64,000 nucleotides of DNA from Vitis vinifera (Eukaryota > Streptophyta > Magnoliopsida > Vitales > Vitaceae), in NCBI RefSeq assembly GCF_030704535.1, contig NC_081819.1, positions 18,138,001-18,202,000 on the forward strand, given 5' to 3'. Positions within the stretch are counted from its first letter, which is position 1; each line of letters starts with the position of its first letter. A model generated the notes under the pieces. That model was not told the DNA's origin, made no database searches, and was given only the letters and a program-made list of their open reading frames with translations. This document shows, in pieces, positions 36,271-46,700 of the stretch. Made by a program: the position numbers and the translations under genes.

Positions 36271-37239
36271 GACTGCAAAAAGCTGAGGGAAAATTTCTGA
36301 ATTCAGAAGCTGCAAACAAGCAAGGAAGTGGTTGAGAGATGGATGATGAAAATGGGGTTTTATAACATCACTACCGTATCTCCTCATAATCCAGTGGGAT
36401 TAATGGTAGCAAATTCATGTCTGGTGTGGGAGACTTTTTTCTATATTTGTAGGCATGCAATTACTGTTATTAAATAAAAGTAAGGGAAAAAGACAAGGCA
36501 GATGGAAAAGACAATATTACCCCTTTGACTTCTTTTGTTATGTAATTCTAAATTTGATTTTTTTTTTTTCTAACTTTTAGGAAATATTTGAATTTGAAAG
36601 AAGCGAAAAGATAAGATAATAGTTGAAAAAAAAATTTACCATTTTCCTCTCCATTAATGAAGTTATCAAGTTAATACTCTAATTTCTTTTTAATTATTTT
36701 TTTATTAGAAAAAAATTATGTTTTTAACAAATATTAAACACAAGAAATATCTTCATTTTTCACTTTTTCCTATTTTATCTCTAATTTTGAAAAATAATTT
36801 CACCCACAAGTTGACTTATCTTTATTACCAAAAGTACCATTCTCACCAACCTAATAAGACATCACTTATTAAATGCACCTATTTTAATTATTTTTCTTTT
36901 TCTTTTTGATTTTCATAAAAATTTCTCAAAATTTAAAATTCTTAAAATTAATATTAAAAATCATATTATTTGACCAAAAATAAATAATAGAAAATTTCAA
37001 AATTAATTATACTATTTTAAAATTTTACATAAATTTTAATTTAATTTAAAATAAAGTGAATGCATAATAATCTCTTAAAAGAATGACATAATGATAAATT
37101 TCATAAATAGTAATGTTGATGATAAAAATACAAATCATATATATTTTTTTAAATGAATAACAATAATTTAATAGAAATTATAAGATATGGATATTAATAT
37201 TTAATAAAGCATTTTTCTAAATAAAAAATATATTTTAGA
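36271..37239. other. RR1 upstream spacer
   Basis: The first about 200 bp are a likely 5' UTR and promoter for RR1, similar to the RR2 upstream sequence 41820-41920. The rest is AT-rich with no gene. Confidence 0.45.
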
Positions 37240-37532
37240 AAATAATAATGGTTAATTTTAAAACTTATTAGAAAGGTCAAAGAATAAAATACATCAAAGA
37301 ATATATATATATATATCTCTACGCGCTGTATTTCATTGGCTTAAATTTTTAATTCTAATTTTTTTCAATTTATTTATTTATTTATTTTTTTCTTTTACTT
37401 TTCTTCCCTTAAATTTTCTCGACACCCCACATATCTAATTGACTAGATAAATAGACTCAACTACGAGCCTACTTCAAACTCAATAAGGTCTAGTTCTAAT
37501 TTTAAATATGCTCTAGTTGAAAGTGTCCAAGA

Positions 37533-37799
37533 GCTCAACGGATAAAAGTTAAGTTACTCTAGGGATAATAAACTGATCTTCCCCAAGAACTCACATCGAC
37601 GGGAAGGTTTGGCACCTCGATGTCAGCTCTTTGTCACTTGGGGATGTAGTATGTTCCAAGGGTTGGATTGTTCGCCTATTAAAATGGTACGTGAGCTAGG
37701 TTCAGAACATCATGAAACAGTTTGGTCCATATCCGATGTCGGTGTTAGAGCATTGAGAGGACCCTTTCCCAATACGAAAGGACAAGAAAGACACACCTT
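37533..37799 (+). pseudogene. Nuclear plastid DNA fossil: 23S rRNA 3' domain, copy 1
   Basis: Reads like the peptidyl-transferase end of plastid 23S rRNA, including CTGATCTTCCCCAAGAACTC, CATCGACGGGAAGGTTTGGC, GGTACGTGAGCTAGGTTCAG and TTAGAGCATTGAGAGGACC. The bacterial/plastid form of the GGGATAACAGGCTGATC motif has become GGGATAATAAACTGATC. Most changes are C to T or G to A, as expected from methylated cytosine decay in nuclear organelle DNA. It is not a working rRNA gene. Confidence 0.85.
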
Positions 37800-37832
37800 T
37801 GTTAATGTTAATAATGTTAATATTAACAAATT

Positions 37833-37908
<76 letters not shown>
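37833..37908. repeat. Long AT microsatellite
   Basis: About 75 bp of pure AT dinucleotide in unit 1 of the plastid-fossil repeat. A shorter run lies at about 38569-38617 in unit 2. Confidence 0.93.
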
Positions 37909-37912
<4 letters not shown>

Positions 37913-38269
37913 TTTTTAATATTTTAATATTTTTTATATTTTGAAAATAATAATGGTTAATTTTAAATTAATTTTAAAAATTACTAAATAAGTCAAAGAA
38001 TATAATACATCAAATAATATATATATGTGTGTGTATGTGCGCGCGCAGAAGAGAAATTAACACGATCATTCTAAACTTGTATTTCATTGGCTTAAATTTT
38101 TAATTCTAATTTTTTTCAATTTATTTTTTTTTTCTTTTACTTTTCTTCCCTTAAATTTTCTCCTGACATATCTAATTGACTAGATAAATAGACTCAACTA
38201 CGAGCCTACTTCAAACTCAATAAGGTCTAGTTCTAATTTTAAGTAAGTTCTAGTTGGAATTGTCCAAGA

Positions 38270-38532
38270 GCTCAATGGATCAAAGTTACTCTAGGGATAA
38301 TAAACCGATCTTCCCCAAGAACTCACATCGACGGGAAGGTTTGGCACCTTGATGTCGGCTCTTTGCCACCTGGGGTTATAGTATGTTCCCCCGGGTTGGG
38401 TTGTTCACCTATTAAAATGGTACGTGAGTTAGGTTCAGAACGTCATGAGACAGTTCGGTCCATATCCGATGTCGGCATTAGAGCATTGAGAGGACCTTTC
38501 CCCAGTACGAAAGGACTAGGAAGGATGCATCT
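38270..38532 (+). pseudogene. Nuclear plastid DNA fossil: 23S rRNA 3' domain, copy 2
   Basis: Second copy of the same rRNA segment. It keeps some ancestral bases lost in copy 1 (GTCGGCTCTTTGCCACCTGG, CAGAACGTCATGAGACAGTT) and has lost others, so each copy decayed on its own after duplication. It is again dominated by C to T and G to A changes. Confidence 0.85.
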
Positions 38533-38566
38533 TTGTTAATGTTAATAATGTTAATATTAACAAATT

Positions 38567-38620
<54 letters not shown>

Positions 38621-39891
38621 TTTTATATTTTGAATTTAATTTTTTTTAATAATTTTAAAATATTTAGTTCTTTTTAATCCTATTAAATTAATTGATATTC
38701 GATAGAGAATTGTTTTTAAAAATAAAAAATTGTTTTCTAAACTCAAAAACATGTTTGGTAATTTTTTTTATATATGTAACAGTTTTTTGAAAATATATTT
38801 TAATTGTTTTCACTTATTTTTTATATGGTTTGTTTTAAAAGTTAATTATAAAAATATAAAAAATGATTAAAAATAAAGTATTATTCATAAGAATTATTTT
38901 TAAAAAATATTTGAAAACATAGAAACAAGCTAAGGATATTTCAAATTTCAAACATAGCTTTGCTTTAAAAAATAAGAATAACTATTCTCAAAATCTATTT
39001 GTGAAAACATTCTCTAGCCTAAACTCCATTTAGTTCTAATATTTAACTAACCGATTGAAGGATCAAGTTTAGATGGAAATCACTTTTTTAATTAAAGCAT
39101 AAGATTCTCGTATATGATATTCAATTTTTATAACATGTTAAATCTCTGCAACTTGCTTTAATAGTGAAAATCTTGTATAAACTTTTATAAAATTATGAAC
39201 AATCGTCTCTTCTATATATCCTTTTGAAAATTCTTCTATGAGATTATGCTCGGTATAACAATACAATAATTTCATTTTTAAATCACATAACATGAATTAC
39301 TTAAATGATGACTCTTGAAACAAATCAATGAAGTACTATGATATCAAAAACTATGAAAAGTTCAAATAATCTTAAGGTCCCTAATAGAACACTAACCGAT
39401 TCTTAAAAGACGCTCAACCTTCTATCCAAGAATTTGTAGCAAAGCCAAGGCTCCTCGTGGGAGTCGAAGTGGAGGATCGTTGAGTGCAGGTGGAAGCTAG
39501 GGAGTCATAGCATAGCATGATACCCTTGATGCTTCCATTTTCTTTTTCTTTCCCCTACTAACACATCTTAGAATATCAAAACAACATTAACGGTATTTTA
39601 ACGGCACGATTTTGAGGGGTGCAAATCCGTTAAAATTAACTGTATTTTTTTTATCGTTATTTTAGTTGTTCACAATCCAGAGGAATCCAAGGATTTTCAT
39701 AGAGGGTAGTTATAACTTATAACGGCCAACATGAAAAACAGAAATCAAACGGCATTGGAGGAGACACAAACCGCAAAACACCAAAAACTTTAAATTCAAA
39801 ACACATCCAAAATCAAAAACACGTCCAGTACATGCATTATCCAAATCATTCAAACACTAAAAACCCTAATCCAAAATCAGCTAAAGGAAGA
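38621..39891. other. AT-rich spacer downstream of RR2
   Basis: No gene seen. The segment near 39590-39690 is related to the RR1 3' flank. About 39410-39510 is less AT-rich but shows no open frame or recognisable family. Confidence 0.5.
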
Positions 39892-40026
39892 CTATGATAT
39901 TCCAAAACCCAGTTGCCCAAGGTACATATCAAGGTTGAGCCGATCTTTGTTGTAGCTTGGATCCACCTCACATGGAGTATTGATACTGTATGTCCCCAAG
40001 TTCAAGGCATCTTCACCACCTTGTTC
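39892..40026 (-). other. Exon-like frame below RR2 (possible alternative last exon)
   Basis: A TTTTACAG acceptor at 40027-40028 is followed by exactly 45 codons ending in TAG (39892-39894). The peptide starts EQGGEDALNLGTYSINTP and ends LGQLGFGIS, reminiscent of C-terminal tails of type-B regulators. No donor in RR2 exon 5 joins it in frame, because the RR2 stop at 40156 comes first. It may be an unused ancestral last exon. Confidence 0.4.
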
Positions 40027-40155
40027 CTGTAAAACATTGAAACAAATGGGATATTTACTGACGAAATACTTCTAAAATGAAGCTCGATCTAGCTAGAGAA
40101 ACTTGACTAAGCTTTGCAACCTACCAGACTACCACTGGGATGGATGATCAGAACC

Positions 40156-41819
40156 CTACATGGGGAACAGTTGGTTGCTGCCTTTTCTCATATAAAACCA
40201 GGCATCAGCTTCGGCTTCTCCGGTAAAGGTCTTGTCTGTTCCTTGCCCTTGTGGTGGAGGTGGTGGCAGCAGCCATGGTTGTGGGGGCTGCATGATGGAA
40301 TTGGTGAACAAACCCCATCCATTGTTTGCTCTTCCAGCATTGAGAGCCATTGCAGTCTGGTTAAGTCCATGCAGACTGATACTGGGATAGCTACAATTTT
40401 GCTGATTAAACAGCAGAGTGGAATATTGCCCATGTTTGATATTACTGGGAGTAGCATAATTACTCTGAATATAGGCTGTGAATCCTGGTTGAGACGCCAT
40501 TGTTGGGGGTAGCAGCTTTGGGGCTTGAATCCCATGTGAAATATTGTACACTGTCTGATTTCGATACGGCACAAAATTTCTTGATCCAAAGTAATCCATG
40601 GTGGTCTTTTTGGTGGCAAATTCAAGCACTGACTGGACTGCTAGCTTGTCCCGCTTCACAGAGAGACGATATTTCTGGAACAATACTAATTGGTGAATTG
40701 GAACTCAAGTCTTATGACAAACCCTAAAGCTAAAATTTTTCAACTGAAAAACCAAACCTGTAAATGGCTCGAAATATGTTCTTTTGTGAGCCCTTCCACT
40801 CCCATAAGATGAAGTATTTTCTTAGGATGAGCATCTACATTGGAAAAGAAGAGAAGAGAAAGGGATTATAATTTATACATCCATGGACAATACCATAAGA
40901 ATAAAAATTTATGTGTCTTACTATCAAGGCCTAATTCACCAATGGCGAGCAAGAATTTGTCATGAAGTTCAGTCGTCCAAGTGAGTTTCGCCTTCTTTCG
41001 AATAGGCGAAGTAAGGGTATCTTCCTCATCGTCATCGTCTTTGTCGGTCTCTACAGTGTCTGTTGTGGGCTCTTGGTAACCATGCTTCCCATTACTGATC
41101 AGTGCACTACCTGCATCTACATCTGATTCATTTTCCCCCAATGATTCAACCTGGACACCACCCTTCTGCCCAGTTTTCTGCAGCTGTTTATCCCTCCTAT
41201 TCAAGAACACATACTGCCAAAGGTTTTTTATACTTCCCATCTCAACCGGCTTCATCATATAATACGTAGCACCCTTATTAAGACTCCTCAACATGGCATC
41301 CTCCTCAGCATCAGCCGACATAACTGGATTACCATTACCATCCAAAAAGAAAAAGAAATCTGTAAATTACAAAATCATATCATTCAGCAATTTGGATTAT
41401 ACTAATACTCACTAACAACAGGCAATTTTGAAGTTTTTTGGATTTCATCAAGGAGCTGCAGTCCATCCATGTCAGGCATGTGAAGCTCTGTCATCACAAG
41501 GTCGACTTCATCCTTTCTTTCCAGTATCATCGCCAGTGCATCAGTAACTCGTTCCACAGTCACAACTGGTATAATAATCCAAATCAAGAACATAAAACCA
41601 TGAAAATTGAAAATCCCATGAAGTATATATCAAGATTGTTCCAAAAAAAAGAGGTAGAAGAAAGAGAAAGAAAACAACACCTTGATATGTCAAAGCTCTA
41701 AGCATTCCTGAAATGGTCATGAGGCTAGTGGGATCACAATCCACAACCAAAACACAAATGTCTTTGTGCCCATTAGACCCTTCAGTAGGAGGATCTGATT
41801 CAGCTCTCTCAAATCTCAT
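40156..41819 (-). CDS. RR2: type-B-like pseudo-response regulator with GARP/Myb domain
   Basis: The exons 41681-41819, 41413-41565, 40922-41323, 40758-40834 and 40156-40674 join in phase to 429 residues. A receiver domain (about 20-140) has Asp27-Cys28-Asp29 in place of the usual acidic pair and Glu73 (VMTELHMPDMDG) in place of the phosphorylated Asp; the KPV lysine is intact. The GARP B-motif spans about 207-265: KLTWTTELHDKF, PKKILHLMGVEGLT, then SHLQKYRLSVKR across the exon 4/5 joint. The rest is a Gln/Pro-rich tail. Known type-B members are nuclear transcription factors in cytokinin signalling; Glu in the receiver suggests phosphate-independent or constitutively mimicking activity, which is an inference. 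RR1 is its tandem relative about 4 kb away. Confidence 0.88.
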
Positions 41820-43737
41820 GTCTGCAAGATTCCAAGTGAAAAATCTTTGAATTCAGACAGTACTGCAAAGAAGCAAGGAGGTGGCCAAGAGATGAACGAA
41901 AATGGGGGTTTTATAGTGAATCCAAATCATCAATATTATTTCACTTGTGTGTGTACTGATGGCAGATTGATATCCTGTGAAGGAGATTTCTTTCCTTATT
42001 TTGCTTGTAAGCAGTCTATCCTTTTTATTTCCATTAAATAGATTTTAAAATAATCAACAATTTTCCCATATTTTTTAAAATAAATTTTACATTTGTGAGG
42101 ATAGGATATGGGAGTATCCACGAGGATATAGAATTAAATGGCTGCTGACTATATGTATATATACAAATTTAAATTGGTTATTTTATTTTATATTACTTTT
42201 TCTTCCTTATTTGGTGAAATATTGATAAATTGTATTAAATTTAAATAGTGGTCTACCTTGTAGACCCATCCATTCTAATTATGGGAGATTTTGATTAAGG
42301 ATTGAGCTTTTTTTTTTCATTACAATAGTGATTTCATGTGTGAAAAAGAAAGATCAATTAATTCATACACATCAAAAGGTAAGCCAATCAACTAGTGTCA
42401 TGTATATACTTTAGGTCTCATTGCTTTAAACCGAAGTCTGCTCCTATTATTTTAGACTAAATTTCATTTTTTTTTACCTTAATCTCATTTATTTATACTA
42501 TCATTCAATGACCTAAATTTCGAAGTATATTTTCAATAACCCAAATTATAATCTTCTGTAGATATGAATTTGATAGCCTATAATTTTCTTTAATTGTTTG
42601 ATGATATGATATATATTTAAGTCTTTGGTACATTGGATTGTTAAATTGCTATCACCATGCCTGAAAAATCCTAAAAATATTAAAATTTTCGTTTTGTTCT
42701 TGGAAAATTTGATGGAAGGGAAAAATTGCGAAGAAAAAAAAATAAACTTAATAAATTATTTTTACATGCTTCAAACTCATTTTATTTCATTTTTTTTCTC
42801 ATTTTTATAAAAGACTAAATAATTTAAAACTACATAAATTTCTAACTAATTTTAATTATATTTATTCTTCTTTGATATTTTTCATGGAAAATCAAACAAA
42901 AAAAATCACCTTTTTTTTTCCTTAATTCCAACTAAACATAACATAAAAGTCTTTTAGAACCTCAATTTGCAAGAGCACGATGTTGTTTACATAAATCACA
43001 TTAAAGCTTTCTTGATGGCATGGGTACTAAACAATGGGAACAAATAATTTAATGGGCCGCAACATTTAAGCAAATTCATCTTCATAGATGAGGCCCAGAG
43101 TTGAATGATGAGGGCCAAGGCCATTCAAAATTCAACAAAATCAAAGGCCCAACCCAGATTGTAGTTCTTGGGTGATTTCCATCAGACCAAATGGATACAA
43201 GCCCAAACCAAAAGCAATGGGTCGAGAACTTCAGATGGCCTAGGGCTAAAAATCCAGACTCCCTTGTGTAACTCTTCAGAGATCCTTAAACCCTGTGCTG
43301 ACTGCTGATATCACCACCACTCTCCTATGAGCCTACTTGACATGTTTAACAAATGCTAGGTTTTCTTCTCTTAGAACTCAGGGTTAAACCCAGAAAATAA
43401 AGGAAGAGATTGGAGGTAAAATGAAATGTGATATTCCCCATCGGTTAGGAAAAAAGTTTCTGATGTCTCTCAACTATGCAGGTATATTTTAAGATCGTAA
43501 GGATACGGTGAATATCTACATGGAAAGGAGCAAGTCATTATACGAACAGTCCAAAGGACAATTAGAGGGCAAAGACTGCTAACTATCTACATTCTATCAG
43601 TTTAATCTGATTTTAGTTACAAAATGTCAGAACCAGACTATGCACAGCTGAACAAGATTCGAGGGCTACAAGTGAATCAAATTTACATGTTAACCAAACA
43701 AAAGCAAATTTCCCAATAGTAGAAATACCATCACACC
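41820..43737. other. Spacer between GEN1 and RR2
   Basis: 41820-41920 is probably the RR2 leader. About 43400-43737 is likely the 3' UTR of GEN1. The middle is AT-rich with no gene. Confidence 0.45.
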
Positions 43738-46700
43738 CTAACCAAACAAAAGGCGTCGTCTTACAGACTTGGAAAGCTTTGAATCCGAGGCTTTTCTCTT
43801 TTCAGTTGAGGTCTCTCTACCCTGGGCATCTGAATTCCCAGCTGAATCTTCTGGTTTTTCATGAAAAATTACTTTTGCTGAACGGTAAAATTCAGTAATA
43901 CTTAGCTGGACTCCTTTTGATTTTGGCGAATCTGGCATTTCTTCCACCCCTTCAGATCTTAAACCAGACTTATTTCTTCTTTTTGATTCTTTCAGTTCCT
44001 GCAAGTCACCACAAAGACATATTAGTATACCAGCTCTGCAGGCTCTTTCAGTTCCAAAAGCCTGTAAGAAACAACAAAAAATTAATTAACTTATTTTTGT
44101 TGATTTTTAATCCTCATGTTCACAACACCATATGCCAAAAAACTCAACAAGATATATTTATAAATTGAACACTAGGAAGGGCTAGGAAAATATCGGGGAG
44201 ATTTTGACTATCTTGAGAATTTCTAATGAGCACTTCAAAATAATTTCTAAGTGCCTCTGAAGAGTTCTGGAAACATTCCTAGAGTTGAAAACAATCAAAG
44301 GTCATCTTCTATGCAATTCTATTGCAATTCTATTCCAAGGCCATGTCCACTGCCAACTCTTGGCTTGTCCTGTGGCCTATAACAAGAGCCCAGTTGCAAT
44401 TCTATCCTTCTTCTGTTGCTACTTAACCATATCAACTTTCCCATGTTGTCTACACTCATTTCTGTACCATAAATAGCTGACTATAAATTCTTTTCATTAA
44501 TTTGATGGCATGTACTGAGAGTCAATACCCCAAACGAATTTCTATACAAATCCACATTTGCTTAATTGTAGGGGCATCTCATACAATGGATCCTGAAACC
44601 GGATTAAGACAAAGACAACGGTCACCCTAATATTTCTTGGCTTTTAATTTTCCAAAGCCCTTCCTACTACTCCCCATTCGGCTAAAAATAGTAGAATATG
44701 GATCAATATTCATGAAATAACCAATCAGAAAACTAAAACTAGATTTCTTGAGTTTAAAACCTTCATTTTGTTATCTCTAAGATCTGACTGCTCAATTTAA
44801 AATGAGTCATCGAGAGAAGCAAAAATGATAACTAATGTGTACCTTTTCCAGCAGAAATCTGTTAACTTCCTCTGGAAAAGCAGCCCGAACTAAGTCCATA
44901 TTTTCATCAGTCAACAAAAACCAGCACCCATCATCAACGTGAATCTGAGGAACATTGCACTCATCCAATAGATCAATGGATTCATCAACTTCTGTTAGCT
45001 TCTCTTGCTCTATATCAGAGTCACCAGGGATTGTATAGGCAACACTAGCCATTGCATGTACAGCCTTCTTCCATTTGACCACAAAAAATTGATGCCCGAA
45101 CCTTACCTTCACACGCTGAATAGAATCAAACTCATACTGCCCATATAGCAATGTATTCGTTGGATTCAAAGCCTTTTCTCGGAAGAAGATGGTAGACAAC
45201 ATAGGAAGCATCCTTTGACGAATATAAGACGGCTCCCAATGCTGATGATAAGCTAAGAAATCAACAAGCACCTCTGTTTTTGGGCTTTCCCATGATATAT
45301 GAGGTCCATCCTTTTCTGCAAAACACCAGAAAGACATAACAATCAACCAAGAAGGTCAAGAATGATAAAAGGAAACAGATGGCTAAAATTTTTTGCAATG
45401 CCCCACAAGGCAGTTAACAATCAATCTATACAGCAATTAGTTTTATTTCCTAAAAAATTACTCACTTCTGCAGATTCGATCCATGTCAATCATATCCAGT
45501 CAATACCATTTTCAAGTAAATATCATAGTAAAAATATTTAAGTACTATTGTTAATACTTAGAACCTGAGCTGATGAAATCAATCAAACATACCAGTAAAA
45601 TGCCCATGGTTATTGCTCAAATACAATTCAATAATCTCATTATTTGGGAAATTCTGCTCCATGGCAATCTTTTTGCAAACCCTTAACTGCCAATTTTCTT
45701 GCTTCTTCTGTGCCTTTTCTTTTCGATCCTGCCATTCAAACACCATCAGATGCTTTCAAGATTAATAGCAGACACTACACAATCCAAAACCTTGAGAGTA
45801 AAATAAGCCACAATTGTTTAAATTCTTATTAAAATAGAAGTGAAAAGGCCAATCATAATATAATGCACCAATACCCAGCAATAAAAAGGAATGGCAATTA
45901 ATGAGTTCAGATTTACCATGTCACAGGTGGAGCAATCACATACAAACCCCTCTGGTTTTTCCAAGCAGCCCCTCCTAGGAAAGGTGCCACAAAAATCACA
46001 AGAAAACTTGAGATGAGATTTCTTGCGACCTGGATGCCCACAGATGGAACAATGAGGAACTTTTGGCCTTGGTGACCTCTCATCTAAACTGGGTATGGAA
46101 TCATCCATTTCTTGCTTCTTTTGTTCCTTTTCCTTATGGTCCTGCCAGTCAAACCCCATCAGATGATCTTAAAATTAATAGCAGGCACTGCACAATCCAA
46201 AACCTTAAGAGTAAAATAAGCTACAATTGTTTAAATTCTTATTAAAATAGAGCTGAAAAGGCCCAGCATAATATAGTGCACAAATATCCAGCAAAGAAAA
46301 AGAATGGAAATTAATGAGTTCAAATTTACCGCGTCAGAGGTGGAGCAATCACATGCAAACCCCTCTGGTTTTTCCAAGCAGCCCTTCCTAGGAAAGGTGG
46401 AACAATGAGGAACTTTTGGCCTTGGTGATTTCTCATCCAAACAGGGAATAGAATCATCCATAGATTTAACAGCCCCATCAAACACAGTTGCCCCATTGCC
46501 TTTTTCTTGTAACCTGCAAGAAAAATTAGATACAACAGTAATACAGCTCAGTAAAACTGAATCCTCATTTCAGTTGCATAAAAAGGAAAGACCTGATATC
46601 TCAAACCAGTTTCAAAAGAAACCTATTCAGAATCTCATCTTCACTAAAGCCTTGGACAAAACGAACAGCAGTGTCAAGCCCGATCCCTTGTACCCCATTT

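Larger units (their letters stand above)
37240..38620. repeat. Two-copy tandem repeat of about 700 bp containing plastid rRNA fossil and AT runs
   Basis: Unit 1 spans about 37240-37940 and unit 2 about 37941-38620. Each has an AATAATGGTTAATTTTAAA start, a short TA run, the CATTGGCTTAAATTTTTAAT block, a 23S rRNA-like segment, GTTAATGTTAATAATGTTAA and a long AT run. The AT run is much longer in unit 1. Divergence between copies is moderate. Confidence 0.88.

Noticed and set aside
37609-37944. A 111-residue open frame with a Tyr-Ile repeat
   Set aside because: It is a translation of the plastid rRNA fossil followed by the AT microsatellite, not a protein gene.
40188-40625. A 145-residue open frame overlapping RR2 exon 5 in another frame
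   Set aside because: It is a shadow of the RR2 C-terminal exon. The RR2 frame carries the HLQKYRLSVKR continuation and fits the splice phases.
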